A stretch of DNA of 64,000 bases from Snodgrassella alvi (GTDB lineage: Bacteria > Pseudomonadota > Gammaproteobacteria > Burkholderiales > Neisseriaceae): positions 1-64,000 of the forward strand of contig NZ_MEIR01000059.1 of the NCBI RefSeq assembly GCF_002777825.1. Reading direction: 5' to 3'. The notes beneath the pieces were generated by a model that saw only the letters and a list, made by a program, of their open reading frames with translations, did no database searches and had not been told where the DNA came from. Both the position numbers and the translations under genes were made by a program. Shown piece after piece: positions 48,162 through 57,697 of the stretch; positions within the stretch are counted from its first letter, which is position 1; every line of letters starts with the position of its first letter.

Positions 48162-51100
48162 TTACCACTTAAAACCAAGTGCCGAGTTAACAGCTACTTC
48201 CTTACCAGTAGTTGAAACACCTGCGCCCCATGTAACCTTACCGTTTTTACTTGCCGCCTTATAGTTTACACCAACGGCACCATAGCTGCGATATGCACCC
48301 ACACCAAGACCCACAGTCTGTTCACCAGAATTCAGGGATGGCAGATAAGCACCGGATAATGCCATGGCCAGAGCAGTACCTGAATAGGCACGACGCTCAA
48401 CATGGTGAATATTATCACTTAACTGGTTAACATATTCATTTACCTTGCTAATCTGATTATCCACAGCTTTAAGCTGAGCCACATTCACAGCATCCGTATC
48501 ATAACTACCCGCAGCAACACCGGTGATCTGACGGTATTTTCCCTCTTTTTCATCACCCACAGATACCGCGCCCCAGCCTTCCGCACTCTGCGTGGCTATG
48601 ATAGCTCTTCTCTGCTCCTCGGTTGCCGTTTCTGGTATATATAGTTCTTCTGGTCGCCCGCCGCCAGACCTGCTCGCTACTGAGTTCGCTCCCAGAGCAA
48701 CACCTCCAGCCACCGTTACCTGTGCGCCATTACCCAGCGCTACACCATCTATCGCCTGTGCACTGGCTGAAGCACCTATCGCAATGGCCGAATTACTAGC
48801 AGCAACCGCTCCTCCGCCTACTGCTATCGAATTAGCACCTGATGCAATCGCCGCTATTCCGTTCGGGGAGTTGACCTTCGCATACTTCGTACCATAATCC
48901 TGTATCTTTTGCAGTGCATCAGGCACATTAGTTACTGTCTCTTTGTTACCATCTGGCTTAGTAATCTCATATTTATGCAGATCAAAACCACCACCAGAAT
49001 TGGCCGAAGCGCCCAGACTTGATGCTATGGAGGAAATCTGGTTGCTAAGTGCAGTCGACAGACTGTTCAGAACCTCTTGTGAAATACCGCCGCCTGTAGG
49101 CAAACTACTTACTGCCGTAGACAGATTAGCCAGATCGTTTTTCACTGACAACAACTGGCCAAAATTGACTGCATCGGTATCTTTCACGCCCTTAGCAACA
49201 TTGGTAATCCTCTGTGCTACACCATTATAGCTGGCATTATAAGCTTGCAATGAATTATCCCACTGCAATGCATTTTCCTGTAGGCTAGAAATACTAATAC
49301 TAATCCCACCTGTTTGCAGCATATTGTTTATCGAAGACAAACTGCTTAAAGTAGCTGTGGACAAACTGGCCAGATCACTTTTCACAGTAAACAATTGTCC
49401 GCCTGTTACTGCATCATGCGAATGCTCACTAACATCGCCATTGGCCACGTTAACAATCTTCCCAGGCTCTGAAGCATGAGCTAGGCTGCTTGGTTTGCTG
49501 GCATCAAATGCGCCTTTACCTCCATTATACTCACTGTTCCATTTCAGGCTGTTCAGGCTGTCCTTTTGTAATTTAGCCACATCTCTGTGCATTTCCAGAT
49601 AACCGGTAGACAGACTTTTTATATGGGTATCGGTATCACTCACCAGATTGTTCAATCTATCATTTGTTGTACTCAAGCTATCCAACAGGCCTGAGTAGCC
49701 GCTAGACAGAGAGTTAGAGATGTTACCGATTTCAGTAGTCATTGCCGTTGAAACTACTGTCGATAAACTATTCAGACCAGATGCGGTAGAGCTGGACAGA
49801 CTTGAAAGCTGGCTGAAATTAACTGCATCGGTATCTTTCTGGCCGGCAGCCACATTGGTAATCCGCTGTGCTACAGCTTCACCATTAATCTTATGGCTGG
49901 CATCATAAGCTTTCAGCGAATCGTTCCACTGCATTGCATTCTGCTGTAATGCCGTCAGATTCTGATTAGTACTACCCAGACTGTCATTCAGACTGGTCGA
50001 CAGACTGCTCAGACTCGATGAGGTTGCTGTTGACAGGCTGTGCATCTGCATACCGTTGATGGCATCAGTTGAAGTTTCACTGATTGTGCCATTGGCAATA
50101 CCGGTTAGTTGCTGAGATTTACCAAAACGGGTTGCGTCAAAGATACCCTCAGTACCATTGGTACTCTTCCATTGCAATGCATCTTGCTTCAATGCAGTCA
50201 CATCGCGATCAATCACACTTAGCTTGTCAGATATAGCGCTCAGACTACCAGCAATAGCGCTTGACAGGCTACCCGACTGATTTTCGGTAAGATTCTTCAG
50301 ACTGGTCGACAGGCTGCTCAAACCTGTTGAGGTAGAACTGGCCAGACTAAAGAGCTGGCTGCCGTTAATGGCATCAGTAGAATCTTTAGCCACAGCACCA
50401 GCGCGGACATGGGTAACAAGCTGAACATTACCGCCATGACTGGCATCATACATGCCTGTACCATCAGGACTAGGCTTCCATTGCAGTGCATTGTCCTGCA
50501 AACTGGATATATCGTTGCTGATACTACCCAATTTTGCTGCTGTAGTTTCAGACAGACTTGTCAGTTTGGCATTGGTTTGTTGCAATGAATTGGTTAAATT
50601 AGCTATGTTTTCATTGGATATGGTACTCAGAGAGCTGGTTAAACTGCTCGCACCAGCGGCTACTTTATCACCCAGATTACTGATGGCTGTATTGGTGTTA
50701 TACAGCTGATTACCCGTTACTGCATCTTTTGACCCTTTGCTCAGCTCACCATCAGCAACATTAGTAATTTTCTGATTTCCATCACTATCGTGTCTGGCAC
50801 TGAATACTTTAGCACCCTCATCCCATTGCAATGCATTCTTCTGTAGCGCAGGAATCTTGTTGTTTATTTCGTTCAGGCGCGCATCTGTCTTAGCAGACAA
50901 ATCATTCAGACCTGGAACAGAAGTGTTTTGCAATACAGTAGAGAGACTAGCCAGCTCGGATGTAGCTGCCTGCACAAAATCAGAGATTCTGTCAGGGACT
51001 GAAGTAGAAAGCGAAGCTATCTGGCTATTAGTCCTGTATAACTGTGCGCCAATTACGGCATCTGAGGAGTTTTGCGCTGTACTTCCTTCTGCCACATTAG

Positions 51101-53966
51101 TAATGCGTCCTTTATTGCCATTAGCACCGCTGGCATCATAGGCTTTGCCGTTCCAGTGCAATGCATTTTGCTTTAATGCCGCTATATTATCGTTGGCGGT
51201 TCTGAGACCTGAATCAATGTTGGCTGTCAGTCTGTTAATCTCGTCTAAGGATAAACCATTTAGGCCTTCATTTACTTTCTGTATTTCTGAAGCAGTAGAA
51301 AGCGAGAACGAATAAATCTGGCCAACATTTATCGCATCAGTTGAACCTGACACCACATGGCCATCGGCCACATGGGTAATTCTCTGTTTTCCATTAATAC
51401 CATGATTGGCACTGTATGCCTTAACTGTGTTATCCCACTGTAAAGCATCACTCTGCAAAGCACCAATACCTGTACCAATGCCATTTACAAGATTAGTCCC
51501 ACTTTTCAGGGTATTCTCAGAGTATTGCTTCAACTGTGAAGCAAAACCGGACAGACCAGCATCAGTTGAAGTTGTTAATGCATTCAGAGAGTGATTTGTA
51601 GAATATAACTGTGCACCAGTAACAGCATCGCTTGAAGTACTTCCCAATGTAGCGTTTGCAACACCAGTAATTTTCTGATCTATTTTATCCCGCTGAGCAT
51701 TGAAACTGTTACCTGCAAGCCGCAACATTTGTTGCGGTAATTCGGAAATACTGTTATTCAACTCACCAGCAGTACTCAGGGCAGATGTTTCAAACGCACC
51801 TATTCTGGTATCTATTGAAGTGCTCAGATCATAGTACTGGCCACCGGTTACTGCATCAGTTGATTCCAAACTGGAAATATCACCAGCCTTGACATTAATA
51901 ATTTTCTGATTTCCATCATTACCGTGTCTGGCACTGAATACTTTAGCATCCTCATCCCATTGCAATGCATTCGCTTTCAAGGCAGAAACTTCTTCCTTGG
52001 CCACATTCAGGCTAGTCGATATTTGCGTCGGATCGTAGTTAACTGCAGCAGACAGCGAACCGGACAAATCAGTAAAACGGCTAGAAAAAGAACTGGACAG
52101 ACTGCTAATATTGGTATTAGTAGTATATAACTGCCCGCCATTCACCATATCGGTAGAATCAGCAGAAAGATTTGCGGAAGCCGCCACATTGATTATTTTA
52201 TTCGTGGTTTTGTCGCCTGCCCTACCAGCATTATAAACACCATCTTGATACAGCAAAGCATTCTGTTGTAGCGGAGCAATGATTTTAGATATTACTCCCT
52301 CTTGGTTAGATATAGCAGTATTTAAATCTGTTAATTGATGATTGGCCTTTTCTGAAACAGCATCAATCTTTGCACCAAGCTTATTTACATCACCTTCTAT
52401 TGAAGTGGATACACTATCAATAGTAGTAAGAGTATTATCAATGTTGACCGACACATTATTCACACGGTTTGCAACAGACGAAGCCAGTTCCCTTAACTGG
52501 GCAACATTGGCTGCATCAGTATCCTCTGTACCAGCCGCAACACCCGTTATCTGGCGTGTAATACCCTGTTCTGAGTTTCCTACAGCTACCACACCAGCGG
52601 TATTGGCAAACGAACCGGCACCCAGAGCAACCGCACCAGCAGCTGAGGCCTGGGCATTAGTGCCCACAGCAATCGCATTAGTGGCACTGACAGAGGTACG
52701 ATTACCCAATGCCAGCCCATAGTTTGCACTGACACGGGCATTATTACCAATTATGGTTGCGTGGTTGGCGGTAGAGGCTGTTCCTGCAATACCCACTGTA
52801 TTGTTGTTACCAATAATGTGTGCATTATCAACAGCGTTGTTGATGGTATTATTGTTACCAAATATAGCGGTATTGTTAGCTGTAATAAATTCGCCGGAAC
52901 CAGCATTATTGTTACCCAGAGACAGAGTATAGTTGCCGCTGATACGGGTATTGTTTATAGCCTTACCTTGCTCTGTACTGTCTGAATTGTATGTGGTGGC
53001 TGTTGCAGAATTACCTATAGCAATTGATTGCACACCTGAAACCTCATTATCGGAACCAATACTGATGCTTTGCTTACCAGTGGCTTTATTGTTATTACCG
53101 ATGGCTACAGCAGAATCCACTGACCCCTGCCCAGCCTGAGATTGCACCCCAACCGCTACAGTACCGTCAGCAGTAGCTTTTGCCTGCAAGCCAAAAGCTA
53201 CGCTTCCTACTCCGTCAGAAGTGGCTACAGAACCTAAAGCGACAGCGGATACACCTGTAGCCTGTGAAACAACACCGATGGCATTGGAAGCACGGCCGTC
53301 AGCCAGTGCCGCTATACCAAAAGCCTGCGCACCGCCAGCCGTACTGGTAGCATTGGTACCAAAAGCAAGACTATGATTACCTGTTGCAAATGACCCGCAG
53401 CCAAGAACAAACGAATTAATACCATAGGCTTTTGCTGGCTTATTGGAATCTCCGTCTGTGTGCCCACCTTGATAGCCTGAGTTACCAGTAGTAATCTCTC
53501 TCGCCGTCCACTCTTCTGGTGCCTCTGTTTCACCATATGGGTGATATTCTTTCTTGTTATTAACAAATTTGTAATTTGTTGCAAAACGCCAATATTCATC
53601 TATCGGATCCAAGCCAGTGCTGGAACCAAGTCCGGAACGGTATTTAATATTATCTGCACCGCAAACATTATTATCTCCAGTCATACTAATTGCATTAATA
53701 CTTGCATACTTAGTACTGCCATTCAATCCACCCGCATGTATACCTGTCCGACCGGCAGCATAAACATTCGGAATGGCCAACGCCATATTCACAACTGAGG
53801 TAAGCAGCCCCATCTTAAATGCATTAATGCCAAATTTACCTAATAGCGATGACTTTACAGTCTGGCCAGAAACAGTATTTGCTTTGGTTTTACTCTTAGC
53901 CAATTCGGAAGCAGCCACCCAAGTGTGAGTAGATTCATTCCATATCGCACGATATATTTTATTCAA
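48162..53966 (-). CDS. Trimeric autotransporter adhesin (YadA/Hia type), 1,934 residues
   Basis: A type Vc adhesin that trimerises and anchors itself in the outer membrane, expected to bind host surfaces or other cells. Order: an extended signal region (ESPR, residues 1-30, MNKIYRAIWNESTHTWVAAS) and hydrophobic signal to about residue 71; a YadA-like head with degenerate SxAxG repeats (about 165-480); a stalk with about ten ALQW...NVA-G blocks and thirteen neck motifs of the DAVTGAQLY/DTDAVNFxQL kind; a second short head near 1700; and a C-terminal YadA anchor ending ALGFKW. The stalk is very rich in Ser, especially SLST. AGGAG sits 8 bases before a TTG, so initiation is probably at TTG. BamA would insert it. 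Three DUF2827-like genes follow. Confidence 0.95.
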   Translation of the reverse strand: MNKIYRAIWNESTHTWVAASELAKSKTKANTVSGQTVKSSLLGKFGINAFKMGLLTSVVNMALAIPNVYAAGRTGIHAGGLNGSTKYASINAISMTGDNNVCGADNIKYRSGLGSSTGLDPIDEYWRFATNYKFVNNKKEYHPYGETEAPEEWTAREITTGNSGYQGGHTDGDSNKPAKAYGINSFVLGCGSFATGNHSLAFGTNATSTAGGAQAFGIAALADGRASNAIGVVSQATGVSAVALGSVATSDGVGSVAFGLQAKATADGTVAVGVQSQAGQGSVDSAVAIGNNNKATGKQSISIGSDNEVSGVQSIAIGNSATATTYNSDSTEQGKAINNTRISGNYTLSLGNNNAGSGEFITANNTAIFGNNNTINNAVDNAHIIGNNNTVGIAGTASTANHATIIGNNARVSANYGLALGNRTSVSATNAIAVGTNAQASAAGAVALGAGSFANTAGVVAVGNSEQGITRQITGVAAGTEDTDAANVAQLRELASSVANRVNNVSVNIDNTLTTIDSVSTSIEGDVNKLGAKIDAVSEKANHQLTDLNTAISNQEGVISKIIAPLQQNALLYQDGVYNAGRAGDKTTNKIINVAASANLSADSTDMVNGGQLYTTNTNISSLSSSFSSRFTDLSGSLSAAVNYDPTQISTSLNVAKEEVSALKANALQWDEDAKVFSARHGNDGNQKIINVKAGDISSLESTDAVTGGQYYDLSTSIDTRIGAFETSALSTAGELNNSISELPQQMLRLAGNSFNAQRDKIDQKITGVANATLGSTSSDAVTGAQLYSTNHSLNALTTSTDAGLSGFASQLKQYSENTLKSGTNLVNGIGTGIGALQSDALQWDNTVKAYSANHGINGKQRITHVADGHVVSGSTDAINVGQIYSFSLSTASEIQKVNEGLNGLSLDEINRLTANIDSGLRTANDNIAALKQNALHWNGKAYDASGANGNKGRITNVAEGSTAQNSSDAVIGAQLYRTNSQIASLSTSVPDRISDFVQAATSELASLSTVLQNTSVPGLNDLSAKTDARLNEINNKIPALQKNALQWDEGAKVFSARHDSDGNQKITNVADGELSKGSKDAVTGNQLYNTNTAISNLGDKVAAGASSLTSSLSTISNENIANLTNSLQQTNAKLTSLSETTAAKLGSISNDISSLQDNALQWKPSPDGTGMYDASHGGNVQLVTHVRAGAVAKDSTDAINGSQLFSLASSTSTGLSSLSTSLKNLTENQSGSLSSAIAGSLSAISDKLSVIDRDVTALKQDALQWKSTNGTEGIFDATRFGKSQQLTGIANGTISETSTDAINGMQMHSLSTATSSSLSSLSTSLNDSLGSTNQNLTALQQNAMQWNDSLKAYDASHKINGEAVAQRITNVAAGQKDTDAVNFSQLSSLSSSTASGLNSLSTVVSTAMTTEIGNISNSLSSGYSGLLDSLSTTNDRLNNLVSDTDTHIKSLSTGYLEMHRDVAKLQKDSLNSLKWNSEYNGGKGAFDASKPSSLAHASEPGKIVNVANGDVSEHSHDAVTGGQLFTVKSDLASLSTATLSSLSSINNMLQTGGISISISSLQENALQWDNSLQAYNASYNGVAQRITNVAKGVKDTDAVNFGQLLSVKNDLANLSTAVSSLPTGGGISQEVLNSLSTALSNQISSIASSLGASANSGGGFDLHKYEITKPDGNKETVTNVPDALQKIQDYGTKYAKVNSPNGIAAIASGANSIAVGGGAVAASNSAIAIGASASAQAIDGVALGNGAQVTVAGGVALGANSVASRSGGGRPEELYIPETATEEQRRAIIATQSAEGWGAVSVGDEKEGKYRQITGVAAGSYDTDAVNVAQLKAVDNQISKVNEYVNQLSDNIHHVERRAYSGTALAMALSGAYLPSLNSGEQTVGLGVGAYRSYGAVGVNYKAASKNGKVTWGAGVSTTGKEVAVNSALGFKW

Positions 53967-54885
53967 TTGGTTTACTCCTAAATTTTGTAAATCATGCGTT
54001 TATCAAAAATTATTTCAATAACTTAAAAATACGTTACGTATTCTAAGTTAAACTGTATAATATAACATAAATATTTGTATAAATGTGGTTAAACAACCAC
54101 TTCAGCCTGATTGCCATGTTTACCACTTAATCCGATTTGTAATAAATTTTTTTATATTAAACAAAAAAGTTGCATAAAATTCAGACTTAAAATCACTTAT
54201 CTATACAAACAATACATTATTTGTTTATCTATTATTAGATGTATTATAAAAGCGACAATATGCTGAATAATTTAACTTCTGCGTACCATGTGGTTACCAC
54301 TAGTAATCAGTGTATCCAGCGAATAAGTAATCGTTAACATCACTTACACTGATTCTCAAGCAAACTATTTTTATTTACCTCGCCTAGCTATAAAATTAAT
54401 ATATGTTAATTTTTAGGTATTACAAGAATCTAACATTAGAATTGTACTTTGTTTAATATGCCAGATTATCTGCAACAAATTGATATCTATTTTTATTCAT
54501 AATAAAGTTTACCATATAAGATTTTATAGTAAAAAATTTATATAGATATATTAAATTAGGGTAGATTTACAATTAAATTACCTAAGTACATACTTGTGGA
54601 TAAATCTGTGGATATTATTTCTGATTCAGAATCATACATAATATCAGCCATAGCTAGTTAATTATTTCTAAATCCAAACTTTTTCTACTAAAGAGGCCTA
54701 TTTTGGTCAACCAGTTAATTAACCTGTGTATAAACGGGTCAACAATTTTATCTTTAAACAGGCGCAAACCTTATCCACAGGGATATCACAGTAAAATTGT
54801 ATATACACCAGTAAGATTAGCTAAAATATTTTGCTAGAAATTATCTACAACCATTGATTTAGCCAGAAAACCGTTTTAAATCGGC
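53967..54885. other. Long AT-rich region upstream of the adhesin, with DnaA boxes
   Basis: No gene is visible in 919 bases. It should hold the adhesin promoter near its left end. Exact DnaA boxes (TTATNCACA or its complement) occur at 54595-54603, 54725-54733 and 54771-54779, and a one-mismatch box at 54607-54615. The base composition is strongly AT. Confidence 0.6.
54021..54048. promoter_or_regulatory. Inverted repeat in the adhesin promoter region
   Basis: ACTTAAAAATACGT and ACGTATTCTAAGT are near-perfect arms meeting at ACGTTACGT, about 55 bases upstream of the adhesin start. The size and position suit an operator for a dimeric regulator. No family can be named. Confidence 0.4.
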
Positions 54886-54959
54886 TGGAGCGGATAACGG
54901 GATTCGAACCCGCCCTAACTGCTTGGGAAGCAGTTATGCTACCACTACATCATATCCGC
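54886..54959 (-). tRNA. tRNA-Gly (anticodon CCC)
   Basis: The 74-base gene has the acceptor stem GCGGATA/TATCCGC, D-loop AGTGGTAGCAT, anticodon stem ACTGC/GCAGT with loop TTCCCAA giving CCC, T-loop GGTTCGAATCC and an encoded CCA. Confidence 0.95.
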
Positions 54960-55727
54960 ACAGAAAATCCATCCTATAGCCGTTAATATCATTGGCACAG
55001 CAGTACCGAAAAGGTGATAACTATAACCGTATGACTAACTAACGACCATAGAATATAGTGGAATATGCTTACAAAGGCTGAATAAAATACCAATTATCCA
55101 CAATTACCGGTACAGCAATAATCTAATACAGTAATGAAATACCAACAGTTTAAATTACTATCTATTCTATCTGCAACTTGTTTTGCCTGTACTGAAATAA
55201 TGTTTATATGTTGAGGTCAGATAGTCAAAATTTTTTCCAAATTTTTTAAAGGTAGGAATGCTTTTACCTGAACAGAGATTGTTTTGAACAGACAAACAAG
55301 CGAAAGGAACAGCATAAGGAAGCAGAGCTAAACAAGCCATACAAGTAATTATACATCAGCACTTTATCAGAGAATGGTAGGATAGCTGCATATTGAACAG
55401 ATTTTTTATCCCAATAACTGGCCACACAAGCACTATCTGTAGCAAATACAAGTATATTGCCTTGCTTTTATACTTATCAACAGCTAAGCCAAATGATGAT
55501 TACTACGTAAATATTATCCACAGCCTAGCTTATTAATGGATTGAAGCGATAACAGCAAAGAGTTTAGAAGTGATAACTGAACCGCAGCCATTACTGATAA
55601 TGCATGTTCAAATAGCCCTGAAATCCATTCAGCACGCTGAATGGATTTCAGATATCAGACAAAATAAATTCCTGTTGTTAAATAGCTGCCAGCAGATAGA
55701 TGATAGCCGCGCCGGTATAAAACCAAT
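54960..55727. other. Non-coding region with DnaA boxes
   Basis: No gene is visible between tRNA-Gly and purD. Exact DnaA boxes (TTATCCACA) lie at 55094-55102 and 55514-55522, with a third at 55732-55740 just inside the 3' end of purD. A long perfect hairpin lies at 55618-55651. C exceeds G on the plus strand by hand count. Together with the boxes at 54.6-54.8 kb this forms a six-box cluster. Confidence 0.6.
55618..55651. repeat. Perfect 16-base-pair hairpin near the purD 3' end
   Basis: CTGAAATCCATTCAGC and its exact complement GCTGAATGGATTTCAG are separated by only AC. It lies 76 bases beyond the purD stop. No T-run follows on the minus strand, so it may be a cruciform or RNA-stability element rather than a simple terminator. 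Confidence 0.75.
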
Positions 55728-57008
55728 TCAGTTATCCACAGGGTTCCGTGCTTTTGCCCCGATATCATGCCGGTATTGCATTCCCTCAAAATGTATTGGC
55801 GCTAGAGCAGCATAAGCTTGTTTTTGTGCAGCATTAACATCAGCTCCCAAACCTACTACACACAGCACCCGACCTCCGTTGGTAATCAGTTCATGACGGG
55901 AATTGAGTGCCGTACCGGCATGAAATACTTTACCGGTTTCATTGGCAGCTATAACACCGGAAATCACATCACCTTTACGAGGAGTCTGTGGATAACCGGC
56001 AGCAGCCAATACTACACCAACAGCTGCTTGCCTACTCCAGCTTGCGGTTACAGTGTTAAGCTCCCCAGCTAGAGCGGCCTGTATCAGCTCTACCAGATCA
56101 CTTTGTAATCGGCACATAATCGGCTGGGTTTCCGGATCACCAAAACGGCAATTAAACTCAATCGTGTATGGAGCTCCTGTTGCATCAATCATCAGGCCTG
56201 CATACAGAAAGCCGCGATAAGGATGGCCTGCTGCCTGCATGGCTTTTACCACAGGCAGGATGATTTCATTCATTACCCGCTGATGCACAGCCTCAGTAAC
56301 CACCGGTGCAGGGGAATAAGCACCCATTCCGCCAGTATTAGGCCCTTTGTCATGATCAAGTAAACGCTTGTGATCCTGACTGGTGGCCATGGGTAAAACA
56401 TGTTCACCGTCTACCATAACAATAAAACTGGCTTCTTCTCCCTGTAAAAATTCCTCAATAACGATTCTGGCTCCGGCAGCCCCCATGGTGTTATCCAGCA
56501 ACATATTGTCTATCGCCTGATGGGCTTCGGCCAGTGTCATGGCAACGATTACGCCTTTGCCGGCAGCCAGTCCATCTGCTTTAATCACAATTGGCGCGCC
56601 TTTCTGACTGACATACTGATGTGCAGCTGCTGCATCTGTGAAAGTCTGATAGGCTGCTGTAGGTATTCCCTCTCTGGCCATAAATGCTTTGGCAAAATCC
56701 TTGGAACTTTCCAACTGGGCACAATACCGGCTCGGACCAAAAACAGCCAGACCAGCAGCAGTAAAATCATCCACAATACCGGCAGCCAGTGGTGCTTCCG
56801 GACCAACTACGGTAAACGTAATCTGCTGCTCACGACAAAATGCAATCAGTTGCTGATGATCACTTATTGCAATATTGTGCAGTTTTGGTTCTGTAGCAGT
56901 ACCGGCATTACCCGGAGCCACATATACAATACTTACCTTAGGCGACTGTGCCAAACGCCAAGCCAGAGCGTGTTCACGCCCGCCTCCACCTATAACCAAT
57001 AATTTCAT
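55728..57008 (-). CDS. purD: Phosphoribosylamine-glycine ligase
   Basis: PurD (GARS) joins glycine to phosphoribosylamine with ATP in purine synthesis. The 426-residue product begins MKLLVIGGGGREHALAWRL and has the ATP-grasp motifs KADGLAAGKGVIVAMT and DHKRLLDHDKGPNTGGMGAY, then EFNCRFGDPETQPIM. AAGGGG lies 5 bases before the ATG at 57008; the 21-codon upstream extension is not supported. A DnaA box overlaps its last codons. Confidence 0.97.
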   Translation of the reverse strand: MKLLVIGGGGREHALAWRLAQSPKVSIVYVAPGNAGTATEPKLHNIAISDHQQLIAFCREQQITFTVVGPEAPLAAGIVDDFTAAGLAVFGPSRYCAQLESSKDFAKAFMAREGIPTAAYQTFTDAAAAHQYVSQKGAPIVIKADGLAAGKGVIVAMTLAEAHQAIDNMLLDNTMGAAGARIVIEEFLQGEEASFIVMVDGEHVLPMATSQDHKRLLDHDKGPNTGGMGAYSPAPVVTEAVHQRVMNEIILPVVKAMQAAGHPYRGFLYAGLMIDATGAPYTIEFNCRFGDPETQPIMCRLQSDLVELIQAALAGELNTVTASWSRQAAVGVVLAAAGYPQTPRKGDVISGVIAANETGKVFHAGTALNSRHELITNGGRVLCVVGLGADVNAAQKQAYAALAPIHFEGMQYRHDIGAKARNPVDN

Positions 57009-57088
57009 GTATTCCCCTTCTCCAGAATATGGTTTACAGCTTGTTAGCAAACCATTCACCGTGTGTTTCAAGCAAAAATCAGCGTTAT

Positions 57089-57697
57089 TCAGCCATCCAG
57101 TTTAACATCAATGGCCCGCTGCTGTCGTAAAACGGCCAGACCACTTTCCAACTGAGCAAGCGGTATGCGTACAAGCAGGCAGCACTGCTGCTGTAAATCC
57201 TGCTGCAATACTTGTGCCTGCTGCTGCTTACACCAGCGTAATGCTTCACTCAAATGTGCGTAATCACAATAAAGCCGTAGTTGCTGGCACACATCCAAAC
57301 GGATCTTTTCGGCACTAGCTATCGCAGCAGCAGTTGCGGTTTTATAGGCATGAATCAGCCCCGGCACGCCAAGTAAAGTACCACCAAAATAACGTACTAC
57401 TACCACAAGAACATCAGTAATGGCCGCAGAATCAATCTGCCCGAGAATTGGCCTGCCAGCGCTACCGGCCGGTTCACCATCATCATTGGCACGATAACGA
57501 TTGCCATCCACACCCAGACGCCAGGCATAACAGCAATGACGTGCCTTATGATGCTGTTCACGCAATATTTGCACATGCTGGCGAATTTCAGCTTCACCCT
57601 GTACTGGCCACACAAAGGCCAGAAAGCGGCTGCCTTTATCCTTGAATTCTGCTTGCGCCGGTGCTGCCAGCGTTGTGTATTGATAAATCATACTCAT
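57089..57697 (-). CDS. YigZ/IMPACT-family protein
   Basis: The 202-residue product belongs to the YigZ/IMPACT (UPF0029) family. The N-terminal domain shows GSRFLAFVWPV, KARHCCYAWRLG, ANDDGEPAGSAGRPIL and VVVVRYFGGTLLGVPGLIHA. The C-terminal ferredoxin-like domain (about 130-202) is more variable. The ATG overlaps the ltaE stop (ATGA), so the two are translationally coupled. The molecular role in bacteria is not settled. Confidence 0.9.
   Translation of the reverse strand: MSMIYQYTTLAAPAQAEFKDKGSRFLAFVWPVQGEAEIRQHVQILREQHHKARHCCYAWRLGVDGNRYRANDDGEPAGSAGRPILGQIDSAAITDVLVVVVRYFGGTLLGVPGLIHAYKTATAAAIASAEKIRLDVCQQLRLYCDYAHLSEALRWCKQQQAQVLQQDLQQQCCLLVRIPLAQLESGLAVLRQQRAIDVKLDG

Noticed and set aside
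48592-53139. Several plus-strand frames of 60-130 codons
   Set aside because: Antisense to the repetitive adhesin gene and recurring with its repeats, so they are shadows.
48162-53966. CRISPR-like or tandem DNA repeat array
   Set aside because: The repeated words are degenerate codons of the adhesin stalk within one open frame. No CRISPR array is seen anywhere in the window.
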